Counted from the stretch's first letter, positions 35,975 to 44,971 are shown. The stretch is DNA of 64,000 nucleotides from Flavobacterium urocaniciphilum (GCF_900110615.1 NZ_FOEI01000006.1:1-64000), one strand, 5' to 3'. Program-made: numbers and translations. Notes: generated by a model not told the origin, from the letters alone.

Positions 35975-35996
35975 AACTTGTTTATATACGCAACAT
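35974..35996 (-). other. attI-like primary insertion site
   Basis: TAAC (35974-35977) is the right edge of the first cassette. Beyond it comes TTGTTTATATACGCAAC, which is not part of any attC-like site. Read on the minus strand the junction is TATATAAACAAGTTATG, i.e. an AAACAA-GTT core like that of class 1 attI. The 16-mer AACTTGTTTATATACG (35975-35990) recurs at 52524-52539 beside the solitary cassette. Confidence 0.75.
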
Positions 35997-36050
35997 TGTT
36001 TCTCTAATTCACCAAAAAATGGGTGGATAAACGAAGTTTTGTTGCTTTTT

Positions 36051-36084
36051 CAAATTTAATTAAATTTTCTTACAAATCATCAAA
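36051..36084 (-). promoter_or_regulatory. candidate cassette promoter (Pc-like)
   Basis: On the minus strand TAAATTTG (36051-36058) fits the Bacteroidota -7 box TAnnTTTG, with TTTG at 36081-36084 (22-base spacer) inside the 3' end of the integrase gene; another TTTG at 36073-36076 is too close. It would start transcripts about 70 bases before the first cassette's ATG and read through the array. Confidence 0.45.
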
Positions 36085-37113
36085 TGGACTCTTAATTTGT
36101 TGTATACTTTTTGTACTAACATGTGTGTATATTTCTGTGGTTTTGCTACTATTGTGTCCTAATAATTCCTGAATGTATCTTAAATCGGTTCCGCTTTCTA
36201 ATAAATGAGTAGCATAACTATGTCGTAACCAATGTAAAGTAACAGGCTTTGTTATCTCTGTTTTTTGTAATGCATTTTTTAATACTTGCTGTAAACTTCT
36301 TGCTTCGTATCGATTACCTGGTTGTTGTCCTTCAAATAAATAAACTTTTGGTTTGTAAAGCTTATAATATTCTCTAAGTAATTCTAATATTTTTGGGCTT
36401 AAAGGAACAATTCTGTCTTTTTTACCCTTGGCTTGTTTAATTAAAATGATGTTTCTTTTCGAATCAATATGTTGAGGTTGTAAGGTTAATAATTCACCAC
36501 AACGTAATCCGCAAGAATATATCAAACTCAACATTACACGATGTTTAAAGTTTATCGGTGAACTAATTATTTGTTTTACTTCTTCCTTGCTTAAAACATT
36601 CGGAAGTTTCTTCTCTCTTTTTGGTCGATGAATTTTTTCTATATCGATGGAACTTTCTTTAACTATTTTAAAAAATAATTTTATAGCATTTACAATCTGA
36701 TTTTGATAGGAGCTAGAGAGCTTGTTTTTTAAAATGTAATCAGTATTGTACAAAATAACATCATCATTGGTAATTTCTTTTACCGATTTTGAGTTGAAAA
36801 ATGTCAAAAAGGATTTCAACGCTTCACAATAAGTAGCAACGGTATTCTGACTATAGCGTTTGGATAATAAATAGTTTTTAAAGACTACTAAACTTTTAAT
36901 TCCTTCTTCATTTGGAACTAAAGTATGGGCTAAAGGAATTTTAAAATGAAGTCTGTTTTCATCGTTATCGGGTAAGTGCCAGTATTTATGACTATTACTC
37001 CAACGGGCATCATGGAATGTTCTAATGCGTGCAATCAATCTGTCGTTTTTCTCAAAATATACAGCTATTCTAGGTGTATTTTTATGGAGAATGGCTTTGG
37101 CTTTCCAATTCAT
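36070..37113 (-). CDS. tyrosine recombinase, integrase of the cassette array (IntI-patch-less)
   Basis: A 347-residue recombinase from the ATG at 37113 (MNWKAKAIL; an upstream TTG was rejected). An N-terminal add-on of about 60 residues (ARWSNSHKYWHLP) is typical of Bacteroidota integrases. The SAM-like core-binding domain is about 70-155. The catalytic domain has R204 (YSCGLRCGE), K231/232, H294-x-x-R297 (LHWLRHSY), H320 (LLGHNSS) and Tyr329 (IYTHV). The C-terminus KSPFDDL resembles the RSPLDAL of IntI1. Between the lysine box and HxxR there are only about 60 residues, so the added helix of genuine integron integrases is missing. It lies upstream of attI and is co-oriented with the cassettes, as in reverse integrons of Treponema type. 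Confidence 0.85.
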   Translation of the reverse strand: MNWKAKAILHKNTPRIAVYFEKNDRLIARIRTFHDARWSNSHKYWHLPDNDENRLHFKIPLAHTLVPNEEGIKSLVVFKNYLLSKRYSQNTVATYCEALKSFLTFFNSKSVKEITNDDVILYNTDYILKNKLSSSYQNQIVNAIKLFFKIVKESSIDIEKIHRPKREKKLPNVLSKEEVKQIISSPINFKHRVMLSLIYSCGLRCGELLTLQPQHIDSKRNIILIKQAKGKKDRIVPLSPKILELLREYYKLYKPKVYLFEGQQPGNRYEARSLQQVLKNALQKTEITKPVTLHWLRHSYATHLLESGTDLRYIQELLGHNSSKTTEIYTHVSTKSIQQIKSPFDDL

Positions 37114-37159
37114 ATGTAATGGCTTATAATACAACGAATATAAGTATATTTTTTAAAAC

Positions 37160-37191
37160 AAAAAAGCGACTAATAAATTTGTCGCTTTTAA
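37160..37191 (-). terminator. intrinsic terminator
   Basis: AAAAAAGCGAC-TAATAAATTT-GTCGCTTTTA downstream of the SanA-like gene; a 7-bp GC-rich core extended by A-T pairs. Confidence 0.78.
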
Positions 37192-37193
37192 TT

Positions 37194-37886
37194 TTATTTT
37201 GATTTTTCAATGGTGTCCCAACTTTTCATTCCGTTACTTGTAATAGGTATTTTTTCTCCAAAATAGGTCGGATTAGAATTTAGTAATACATCTTTAAATG
37301 CTTTTACTCGAGTGAGCATTTCTCTAGCTTTCCAATTAAATCGAACGGTTTCTTTATACATGCTTTCATCAACTGAAAATCCATAAGCCTCAATTCCTAA
37401 ACTTCTTGCAATATAAACGGAACGATTAATGTGAAAATCTTGGGTAACAATTATCGCACTTTTAATATTGAAAATTTCCTTAGCTCTAAACATACTGTCA
37501 TAGGTATCAAAACCGGCATGATCCATAAAAATTTGTTCGTTTTGTATGTTGAAATTTCTTCTGATTATGTATTTACGCATGCTGTTTACTTCATCGTATT
37601 CTTTTCTACCATGATCGCCCGATAATAATATGGCTTCAGCTTTATCTGCATAAATAATATTTACGCCAGCAATTAATCGATCTTCTAAAACATACGATAG
37701 TTTTTCTTTACTTACTTTAGCTCCTAATACGATTACTGCTTCTACTTTCGGAAGCTTTTTTATATCAGTGTAAACGTATTTTTCTGTAGATTTTACTATA
37801 TAAATGTTAATGCTTAAAATGATACTTCCTATTAGGATACCTGTTATTAGAATTTTTTTAAAGTGTTTTTTTAAGAAGGTTTTCAT
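37194..37886 (-). CDS. sanA: SanA/YdcF-family (DUF218) membrane protein
   Basis: A 230-residue protein with an N-terminal membrane helix (about 12-30) and a DUF218 domain: AVIVLGAKVSKEKLSYVLEDRL, AEAILLSGDHGRKEYDEVNSM, IFMDHAGFDTYDSM, SAIIVTQDFHINRSVYIARSLGIEAYG. This matches SanA, which affects envelope barrier function (vancomycin sensitivity at high temperature) in enterobacteria. The biochemical activity is unknown. Confidence 0.87.
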   Translation of the reverse strand: MKTFLKKHFKKILITGILIGSIILSINIYIVKSTEKYVYTDIKKLPKVEAVIVLGAKVSKEKLSYVLEDRLIAGVNIIYADKAEAILLSGDHGRKEYDEVNSMRKYIIRRNFNIQNEQIFMDHAGFDTYDSMFRAKEIFNIKSAIIVTQDFHINRSVYIARSLGIEAYGFSVDESMYKETVRFNWKAREMLTRVKAFKDVLLNSNPTYFGEKIPITSNGMKSWDTIEKSK

Positions 37887-37924
37887 GTGATGGTTTTACC
37901 TTTCAAATATAGCTATTTCTCACA

Positions 37925-37962
37925 AAAAAAAACGACAAATTTCTAAGTCGTTTCTTAATTTT
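37925..37962 (-). terminator. intrinsic terminator
   Basis: AAAAAACGAC-AAATTTCTAA-GTCGTTTCTTAATTTTTT just downstream of the DUF4242-like gene. Confidence 0.72.
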
Positions 37963-37979
37963 TTTAGATTGTTTTGTTG

Positions 37980-38252
37980 TTATTCTGCGGTTACAGGATC
38001 AATTATTGCGGATACTTTACTGATTGTATTGGCTGGAAATCCGCCTTGTTTAGCATGTTCCAAAATCAATTCTTCATTTGGTGAATTGTACACACAATAA
38101 ATTTTATCGTCAGTTACATAACTATGAACCCATTGAATTTCCGATCCTAATTTGCTTAAAACACCACAAGATGTTTGTGAAATGGCTTGCAATTGTTCAG
38201 GAGACAATTTTCCTGCTCCTGGAATTTCTCTTTCAATTACGTATTTTGGCAT
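37980..38252 (-). CDS. DUF4242-like small protein
   Basis: A 90-residue protein starting MPKYVIEREIPGAG, followed by LSPEQLQAISQTSCGVLSKL, VHSYVTDDKIYCVYNSPNEE and VSAIIDPVTAE. This is the DUF4242 (SCO4226-like ferredoxin-like) pattern, where some members bind nickel. Monocistronic, with an unusual leader (38253-38400) carrying two hairpins. Confidence 0.85.
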   Translation of the reverse strand: MPKYVIEREIPGAGKLSPEQLQAISQTSCGVLSKLGSEIQWVHSYVTDDKIYCVYNSPNEELILEHAKQGGFPANTISKVSAIIDPVTAE

Positions 38253-38261
38253 GATTAAAAA

Positions 38262-38340
38262 AATTTAATTAACCTAACTTTTGGCATTTAGGTTAGCCCT
38301 GTTTTTTACTGTGGTTTCTAGTTTCCACATTACAGAATGG
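38262..38340 (-). promoter_or_regulatory. leader with terminator-like hairpin upstream of the DUF4242-like gene
   Basis: On the minus strand GTGGAAACTAGAAACCAC forms a small hairpin, then CTAACCTAAATG-CCAAAAG-TTAGGTTAATTAAA with a following T run resembles an intrinsic terminator placed before the ATG. A TACATTTG box (plus CAAATGTA, about 38381-38388) could be the -7 element. Attenuation is a guess. Confidence 0.35.
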
Positions 38341-38443
38341 TGGGCGATTTTTAATTGTAGATGATTGAAATTCGAAATACAAATGTACTGATTTTTAACG
38401 AAATAGCTATTGATTTTTGTTTTTAATATAGGATTTGATGAAT

Positions 38444-38476
38444 AAAAAAAGCGACTAATTTCTTAGTCGCTCTAAT
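38444..38476 (-). terminator. intrinsic terminator
   Basis: AAAAAAAGCGACTAA-TTTC-TTAGTCGCTCTAATTT, a 10-bp stem downstream of the OmpA-family gene. Confidence 0.8.
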
Positions 38477-38494
38477 TTATTTAAAGATTGAAAA

Positions 38495-39328
38495 TTACTT
38501 AGATAGTGTTTTCATTTCTTTTTCTAACATATCGTAGAATTGATCAATTTTTGGCATAATGATAATGCGTGTTCTACGGTTTTTAGCTTTGTTAGCATCT
38601 GTGTCGTTTTCAGCTAAAGGAATGAAATAACTTCTTCCAGCTGGAATTAATTGTTTTGGATTAACTCCTAAATCGTTTTGTAATACACGAACAATTGAAG
38701 TAGCACGTTTTACAGATAAATCCCAGTTGTCTAATAATACTGCATTTTTAATTGGCACATTATCAGTATGACCTTCAACCATACACTCGAAATCTGGTTT
38801 GCTGTTAATTACTTTCGCAACTTTAGCTAAAACAGTTTTTGCTTTTAAATTCACATCATAACTTCCAGATTTGAATAATAAATTATCTGCAATAGAAATC
38901 ATAACAACTCCTTTTTCAACGTTGATGTTAATGTCTGGATCGTCAATTCCTACTTCACGTTTTAAACTCGTAACTAAAGCCAATGTAACACTATCTTTTT
39001 TAGTTAAAGCATCTTGTAAACGAGAAATTTTTAAATCTTTTTCTTTTAAACTTTCTAATGATTTTTCAAGGTTTTCTGCACCTTTAGTAGTTAAAACGGT
39101 AAGTTCTTTTGAACTATTAATTAAATCAGAATTGTTCTTTTTTAGATAATCAACTTGATTACTTAAAGCGTCTTTTTCAGCTAAACATGCATTTAACTTT
39201 ACAGTAGCTGAATTCAATAAATCTTGTGTTTCTTTTTGTTTGGCTTCTAACGCTGCGAATTTCTTTTTAGATACACACGACGTAAGCACAAAGGGAACGA
39301 TTGCGGCTAAAACTAATACTTTTCTCAT
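38495..39328 (-). CDS. OmpA-family peptidoglycan-associated lipoprotein with coiled coil
   Basis: A 277-residue lipoprotein (lipobox VLTSC near residue 18). Residues about 25-115 form a coiled coil (LEAKQKETQDLLNSATVKL, LEKSLESLKEKDLKISRL). The C-terminal OmpA domain has VVMISIADNLLFKSGSYDV, MVEGHTDNVPI, LSVKRATSIVRVL and AENDTDANKAKNRRTRIIIMP, binding peptidoglycan. Anchors outer membrane to cell wall by family function. Confidence 0.93.
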   Translation of the reverse strand: MRKVLVLAAIVPFVLTSCVSKKKFAALEAKQKETQDLLNSATVKLNACLAEKDALSNQVDYLKKNNSDLINSSKELTVLTTKGAENLEKSLESLKEKDLKISRLQDALTKKDSVTLALVTSLKREVGIDDPDININVEKGVVMISIADNLLFKSGSYDVNLKAKTVLAKVAKVINSKPDFECMVEGHTDNVPIKNAVLLDNWDLSVKRATSIVRVLQNDLGVNPKQLIPAGRSYFIPLAENDTDANKAKNRRTRIIIMPKIDQFYDMLEKEMKTLSK

Positions 39329-39605
39329 TTTAATAGGATTTTTTACAAAGTTATACAGAAAAAATCATACCAAAGTTGCATTAATAGTGAAAATTTCGTT
39401 AAAAAAAGTTTGATGTTAGTTGTTTGATGCTGGATGTTAGTTGTTTATAGTAGCAAGTTTTTTTAAACTTTCAGCAAAGCTGAAAAACTTAAATGACTTA
39501 TATGTTAAAAAACAATTTATACATAACAACTTATGTGAACTATTTCTAAGCGCAGTGTCTTAATCAATTTTAAAGAAAAACTATGTTCCTATGTGTTTAA
39601 AAAAA

Positions 39606-40595
39606 TTACAAAGTATCAAATGTTCTCTTTTTCTTCACGAAATAACTCCAAACGATTGATTTTGTGTAGTAATAATCAGTTTTTTGAACCGTATTTCTTT
39701 TCTTTTTATTTCTAGAAATTAAGTGATAAAATTCAAAATGTGCTTTTAAAATAGCAAAACAGTGTTTAAATTTTCCTTGAAAAATAAACTGAACTCCAGC
39801 AATTCCATCTAAGCATAAACGTGTAAAGATGATTGGGAATAATTTACCTTTCGGAAGATTTTTAGTCAGCATTAAAAGCGAATTCCTAAAATTCAAAAAG
39901 GTTTTCTTCGGATTAGATTCATTTAAAGTAGCTCCACCAACATGATATACTACTGAAGCTGGACAATATTTTGCTGTGAATCCTAAGTTATTTGCTCGCC
40001 AACATAAATCAATTTCCTCTTGATGTGCAAAGAAATCATCATCAAAACCTTGTAATGTTCTGTAAACTTCTTTACGAATAAAAAAACAAGCGCCAGTTGC
40101 CCAAAACACTTCAGTTTCTTCATCGTACTGACCTAAATCTGCTTCTAACGTATCGAAAATTCTACCCTTACAAAACGGATATCCGTATTTGTCAATAAAT
40201 CCACCCGCACCGCCGGCATATTCAAAATGCGTTTTCTTTTTATAATCTAATAATTTTGGTTGAATGATAGCGGTTTTTGGTTCGTTATCAAAAATGCGTT
40301 CAATTGGATTCAACCAATTTTCAGTAACTTCAATATCCGAATTGACTAACGCATAATAAGGTTCTTCTACAAACTGCAAGGCTTCGTTATATCCTCTTGC
40401 AAAACCGAAATTACCAGTGTTTTGAATGATTTTTACAGTTGGAAACTCCTTTTTTAACACTTCGATAGACGTATCAGTCGACGCATTATCTGCCACGTAA
40501 ATTGTAGCATTTGGAGAAAATTCAATTACAGAAGGTAAGAACTGTTGCAATAACTTTGCACCATTCCAATTTAAAATAACTACGGCTGTTTTCAT
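39606..40595 (-). CDS. family 2 glycosyltransferase
   Basis: A 329-residue GT2 enzyme: AVVILNWNGAKLLQQFLPSV at the N-terminus, IYVADNASTDTS (nucleotide-sugar binding), ALVNSDIEVTENWL (the D-x-D-like metal site), ATGACFFIRKEVYR and FDDDFFAHQEEIDLCWRANN. The pattern matches rhamnosyltransferase-like enzymes of cell-surface polysaccharide synthesis; acceptor unknown. A palindromic repeat copy overlaps its upstream side. Confidence 0.92.
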   Translation of the reverse strand: MKTAVVILNWNGAKLLQQFLPSVIEFSPNATIYVADNASTDTSIEVLKKEFPTVKIIQNTGNFGFARGYNEALQFVEEPYYALVNSDIEVTENWLNPIERIFDNEPKTAIIQPKLLDYKKKTHFEYAGGAGGFIDKYGYPFCKGRIFDTLEADLGQYDEETEVFWATGACFFIRKEVYRTLQGFDDDFFAHQEEIDLCWRANNLGFTAKYCPASVVYHVGGATLNESNPKKTFLNFRNSLLMLTKNLPKGKLFPIIFTRLCLDGIAGVQFIFQGKFKHCFAILKAHFEFYHLISRNKKKRNTVQKTDYYYTKSIVWSYFVKKKRTFDTL

Positions 40596-40597
40596 TC

Positions 40598-40623
40598 GTC
40601 ATTGCGAGCTTGCGAAGCAATCT
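40598..40623. repeat. dispersed palindromic repeat, copy 2 of 3
   Basis: GTCATTGCGAGC-TTGC-GAAGCAATCT, in the 41-bp gap between two minus-strand genes. The best conserved of the three copies. Confidence 0.8.
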
Positions 40624-40636
40624 CATTTTTTATTGT

Positions 40637-41077
40637 TTAATATGTAGGCAATTCTTTCAAAAAAGTATATTGTTCTTTTTCAAAATCCATTTGGCAAAAA
40701 TAATGATTTAAACCGTTTGTTACCATCAAATATTCTGCATTCAAAGTAAAATTATAGCGAGCAATTTGATCAAAGGTTTGCTGACTAATACTTACTTCAG
40801 GTTGTTTGCATTCTACAACTAAGAAAATACTTCCATCAGAACGAAAAACAACAATATCGTAACGTTTACTCATGCCGTTAATTTGAACTTGTTTTTCAAC
40901 ATTAATAAGCGATTTTGGATAATTGCATTCTTGAATTAAAAACTGAACAGTATGCTGACGAACCCATTCTTCTGGAGTTAACACCACAAATTTTTTTCTA
41001 ATTTCATCAAAAATGGCAACTTTATTTTCACTATTTTTGAACCGAAAGGTATATTTATTGAAATTCAATTTTTGCAT
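40637..41077 (-). CDS. HsdR N-terminal-like (R_HSDR_N) domain protein
   Basis: A 146-residue protein consisting only of a PD-(D/E)xK-like domain: RYDIVVFRSDGSIFLVVECKQPEVSIS has D-x(n)-E-x-K, preceded by EEWVRQHTVQFLIQECNYPKSLI. This is the type I restriction R-subunit N-terminal-like domain that stands alone in many Bacteroidota, usually next to holA, as here. Its role is unknown; probably housekeeping rather than restriction. Confidence 0.88.
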   Translation of the reverse strand: MQKLNFNKYTFRFKNSENKVAIFDEIRKKFVVLTPEEWVRQHTVQFLIQECNYPKSLINVEKQVQINGMSKRYDIVVFRSDGSIFLVVECKQPEVSISQQTFDQIARYNFTLNAEYLMVTNGLNHYFCQMDFEKEQYTFLKELPTY

Positions 41078-41141
41078 GTAGCAAAAATAGTATTTTCTCT
41101 TTCACTGCCAACTAAAAACTGAACACTGATTACTAAAAACA

Positions 41142-42143
41142 ATGACTGAAGTAATAAAAATTGTTAACGACATTAAATCAAGAAATTTTAAGCCAATATA
41201 TTTTCTTTGCGGAGAAGAGACCTATTATATCGATAGAATTTCCGAATTAATTGAAGAAACTGTTTTAACCGAAGATGAAAAAGCATTTAATCAAGTGGTT
41301 ATGTATGGAAGAGATACTTCTGTGGAAGAAGTAGTTTCTACTGCGAAGCGTTTTCCGATGATGGCGGATTACCAAGTGGTTATTGTAAAAGAAGCTCAGA
41401 ATTTAACCAAAACATTTGAAAAATTTGAAGCCTATGCTTCACATCCACAACCTACAACCATTTTAGTTTTTGCCTATCGAGATAAGCCAGATGGTAGAAA
41501 AAAAATATTCAAAACGTTAAAAGATAAAGGCGTTTGGTTTGAAAGTAAAAAATTGTACGAAAATCAAATTCCCGAATGGATTGTAAAGGTATTGAAAAGT
41601 AGTAATTACGGTATTCAGCCTAAAGCAGCAGCTATGTTGGCCGAGTTTTTAGGAACCGATTTGGCTAAAATTAACAACGAATTAGAAAAACTTAAGATTG
41701 TTTTTCCTGCCGGACATGTGTTTACACCCAACAACATAGAAGAAAATATTGGTTTTAGTAAAGATTATAATGTTTTCGAATTGAAATCGGCATTAGCCAA
41801 TAGAAATCAAGAAAAAGCTTATAGTATCATTCACCATTTTGCTTTAAATCCGAAAGACAATCCAATGATTTTGATCACCGGACAAATGTTTTCGTTTTTT
41901 TCTCAATTATTACAATTTCATGGTTTAAAGGATAAATCTAAAGGTAATGTTGCAAAAGCATTAGCAATCAATCCGTTTTTTGTAGACGAAATTTTAATAG
42001 CAGGTAGAAATTTCCCAATGCGTAAAGTTAGCCAAATTGTTGAGGTTATTAGAGATATCGATGTAAAATCGAAAGGAGTAGGGTCGGGATCCATGAACGA
42101 AGGCGATATGCTTAAAGAAATGGTTTATAAAATTTTTAATTAA
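41142..42143 (+). CDS. holA: DNA polymerase III subunit delta
   Basis: A 333-residue clamp-loader subunit. Visible are PIYFLCGEETYYIDRISELI at the start, FPMMADYQVVIVKEAQNL, EFLGTDLAKINNELEKLKI and GQMFSFFSQLLQFH, all as in HolA. It opens the sliding clamp for the replicase. Divergent from the HsdR_N-like gene. Confidence 0.93.
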   Translation: MTEVIKIVNDIKSRNFKPIYFLCGEETYYIDRISELIEETVLTEDEKAFNQVVMYGRDTSVEEVVSTAKRFPMMADYQVVIVKEAQNLTKTFEKFEAYASHPQPTTILVFAYRDKPDGRKKIFKTLKDKGVWFESKKLYENQIPEWIVKVLKSSNYGIQPKAAAMLAEFLGTDLAKINNELEKLKIVFPAGHVFTPNNIEENIGFSKDYNVFELKSALANRNQEKAYSIIHHFALNPKDNPMILITGQMFSFFSQLLQFHGLKDKSKGNVAKALAINPFFVDEILIAGRNFPMRKVSQIVEVIRDIDVKSKGVGSGSMNEGDMLKEMVYKIFN

Positions 42144-42180
42144 ACTTTTTTTGTTATATTTGAGTTGTTTGCCTCTCAAA

Positions 42181-44364
42181 ATGTTTAAAAAGAATCTTGT
42201 TTTAATCCTTATACTACTATTTTCCATAATTTCTTATGGACAAGGTTACTTTGTAAAATTCAAAGAAAATCCCAAATACGATTCTATTTTTAAAAGTTCA
42301 TTAAAATATCTTGATTCAGAGAATATTAAAGATTATACCTATATCATCAAGAAATTAAAGAATTTTGAAAACAATATCTCAGGTAAACATAAAGAATACA
42401 ATACTGCCGCTTATTATTTAAATATGTCTTCCGTTTACTACACTCAAAGTGGTTTAAAGGAAAGCGAACTTTATTTAGAAAAAGCCTATAAAATTATTAC
42501 CGAAAATAAATTTGAAAACTTATTAGCCTTTTACTACGAAATGCAATTAGTAAATTCCAGCTTATTAAGTGATTATGAAAGGCAAAAAAAATATTTAGCA
42601 TCTTATAAAAAATACCAAGAAAAGTATACTCCAAAAGAAAAAAGAAGTGATTTGTACTATAATTTAGCCAACGCTTATTTCCGCATTCATAATTGGAATG
42701 AAGCCATTTTAAATGCTAAAAAATACGATACCATTGTACAAATTTTAAATAAAGGAGACAAAAATGAATACATAGAAATTATTCAAGGAATTTCACATGT
42801 TAATTTAAAACATTTAAAAGAAGCTAAAAAACATTTGGCTAATCTTAATGAATCGTATCGATTAAAAATCCTTGATAGTACTGCATCTTTGCGAAATCAA
42901 ATTATGTATTGGAATTTAAATGGTTTAATTGCAATTGAAGAAAATAAACCCGATTTAGCCAAAAACTATTTTAATAAGTCATTTATTAAAGTCCAAATTT
43001 TAACCAATAATGCTCGACAAAAAAACTTGAAGTTCATTCGTTTTGAAAATCAAATTAAGTTAAATGATTATGCACTTAAAGTTTCGGAAACAAAAATAAA
43101 AGCAAATATTGAGAAAATTGATTATCAAAAAAAGTTGCAGTTTTATCTAATTGCAGGTTTGGTTCTATTAACAATAGTTGTTGTTTTACTGGTTTTAAAT
43201 AACAGATTGAAAGCAAAAAACAATAAATTATTGGTTCAAAGTAATGCCGAGTTACAAAAAACAATTCATATAAAAACAAAATTATTAGATTCATTTTCTC
43301 ATGAATTAAGAACGCCATTAAATGCGATTAAAGGTGTTTTGTATTTATTTAGTAAAGATGAAAAAGAAAAAAATAAAGAAAACTTAGAACTTTTAGAAAA
43401 TGCATCCAATCAATTAATTACATTGGTAACTAATGTTATAGATTATAATGTTATTGATAGTAATATTAAGTTGAATAATGAAATAGTTGATATTAAAGAG
43501 CTTCTTGCCTTAATTATAAAACATTATGAAGCATTAATTAAAAATGAAAATTCAATAACCGTTACAATAGAACCAAATGTTTCCAATTTAATTTATATTG
43601 ACAAAACTAGATTAAGTCAAATTTTAAGTTGTTTAATAGATAATGCCTTAAAATTTACTTCGAAAGGTGAAGTTAAAATTAACGTGTCGGTTTTAGCTAT
43701 TGAAGGAAATAAACAAGTTTTAAATTTTAAAATTAGCGATACAGGAATTGGAATTTCGAAAGAAAATTTAGCCACTATTTTTGAATTATTTAAGCAAGTT
43801 TCAGATGAAATTCATATGAAATATGGTGGCAGTGGTTTAGGTTTAGCTTTAGTTAAAAAGAATGTAGAATTATTGAAAGGAAATTTTAACATAGAATCTG
43901 AAGAAAACGTTGGTACTACATCCGAATTTTCAATAGAGGTTGAGGTGAAAAATTCCGAAAGTCTTGAAAATGAAATTACTTCAGAAACAAATGTTCAGAA
44001 ATGTAATTCCAATAAAATATTGATAGTTGAAGACAATAAAATTAATCAAATATTAATACAGAAAATACTTGCTTCAAAAGGATATGAAACTGATTTAGCA
44101 GAAAATGGTAAAGTTGGAGTAGAAAAAGCTTTAAGCAACGATTATTGCTTAATTTTAATGGATATTATGATGCCAGTTATGGACGGATTTGAAGCATCTA
44201 AACAAATAAAAAAGATAAAACCAAAAGTTCCAATTATTGCATTAACTGCCATTTCTCAAGAATTAAATAAAAGTAATTTTATGGATTCTGAAATCGATCA
44301 AATTTTAAACAAACCAATTAAAATTGATCAATTGGATATGGTTTTAAAATTATATTGCGCTTAA
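42181..44364 (+). CDS. hybrid sensor histidine kinase with periplasmic TPR region
   Basis: A 727-residue kinase. Start at ATG 42181 (signal-like MFKKNLVLILILLFS). An N-terminal TPR-like region of about 290 residues is followed by a membrane helix (FYLIAGLVLLTIVVVLLVL, near 320), HisKA with the phospho-acceptor in DSFSHELRTPLNAIKG, HATPase (DNALKFTSKG, DTGIGISKENL, GGSGLGLALVKKNVELL) and a C-terminal receiver (ILIVEDNKINQ, LILMDIMMPVMDGFE). Its stop overlaps the next start (TAATG). Confidence 0.92.
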   Translation: MFKKNLVLILILLFSIISYGQGYFVKFKENPKYDSIFKSSLKYLDSENIKDYTYIIKKLKNFENNISGKHKEYNTAAYYLNMSSVYYTQSGLKESELYLEKAYKIITENKFENLLAFYYEMQLVNSSLLSDYERQKKYLASYKKYQEKYTPKEKRSDLYYNLANAYFRIHNWNEAILNAKKYDTIVQILNKGDKNEYIEIIQGISHVNLKHLKEAKKHLANLNESYRLKILDSTASLRNQIMYWNLNGLIAIEENKPDLAKNYFNKSFIKVQILTNNARQKNLKFIRFENQIKLNDYALKVSETKIKANIEKIDYQKKLQFYLIAGLVLLTIVVVLLVLNNRLKAKNNKLLVQSNAELQKTIHIKTKLLDSFSHELRTPLNAIKGVLYLFSKDEKEKNKENLELLENASNQLITLVTNVIDYNVIDSNIKLNNEIVDIKELLALIIKHYEALIKNENSITVTIEPNVSNLIYIDKTRLSQILSCLIDNALKFTSKGEVKINVSVLAIEGNKQVLNFKISDTGIGISKENLATIFELFKQVSDEIHMKYGGSGLGLALVKKNVELLKGNFNIESEENVGTTSEFSIEVEVKNSESLENEITSETNVQKCNSNKILIVEDNKINQILIQKILASKGYETDLAENGKVGVEKALSNDYCLILMDIMMPVMDGFEASKQIKKIKPKVPIIALTAISQELNKSNFMDSEIDQILNKPIKIDQLDMVLKLYCA

Positions 44365-44930
44365 TGAATTCAAATGCTTTAGCAAGAAATATTAACAACT
44401 TAACCAGACTATTTTATGTAATCAGTCTATTTGTTGTTTATTTTATTAAAGTACCCATTCTATATTTCTACATCATTTTCTTTTTTATTAATGTTGAAAT
44501 TTTACTGCTAAAAAAGAATCAATCAAACACTAAGATATTTAAAACAACTCAAGTATTTTTTACCTTATTTGTGAGTTATGTTTTGTTTGTTAGAGCTCAT
44601 ATGTGTGGGTTTTCGCTAACTACAGAAGATAATTTAAATACGATTGAACATCTACTTTTTGCATTTGTAATTAGCTTAATGATTTATTATTACAGTTCTT
44701 TTTTTGGGAAAGTTAATCATTCAAAATCAGTTGTAATAAGTGTTGTTATCTTCAACTTAATTGGATTGATTAATGAATTTTTTCAGAATTATTTTCAAGG
44801 AAAACCTGTATTTGTTTTAGATGAATTTTCCATAAAAGATTTAATTGTAAACGTATTGGGAACATTAGTTTTTATACTACTAATTAGCTTGTTCAAAATG
44901 AAATTTACCATTCAAGAAAAGCAGAACTAA
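44364..44930 (+). CDS. VanZ-like multi-pass membrane protein
   Basis: A 188-residue membrane protein with about five helices. NTIEHLLFAFVISL and a late GLINEFFQNYF...VLDEFSIKDLIVNVLGTL resemble the VanZ/YjdJ-like pattern of E-x-x-Q and D-x-x-x-N-x-x-G motifs. The start ATG overlaps the kinase stop, so the two proteins are translationally coupled and may act together. Family assignment is tentative. Confidence 0.65.
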   Translation: MNSNALARNINNLTRLFYVISLFVVYFIKVPILYFYIIFFFINVEILLLKKNQSNTKIFKTTQVFFTLFVSYVLFVRAHMCGFSLTTEDNLNTIEHLLFAFVISLMIYYYSSFFGKVNHSKSVVISVVIFNLIGLINEFFQNYFQGKPVFVLDEFSIKDLIVNVLGTLVFILLISLFKMKFTIQEKQN

Positions 44931-44971
44931 ACTTTTCAATAGCCTATAAAAATGTAATTTTTCATGCTTTA

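Noticed and set aside
39408..39460. GATGTTAGTTGTTTGATGCTGGATG repeats, with a similar CCAACATC-type stretch at 45438-45492
   Set aside because: Low-complexity intergenic drift common in flavobacterial genomes; no palindrome, no fixed unit length and no link to gene boundaries.
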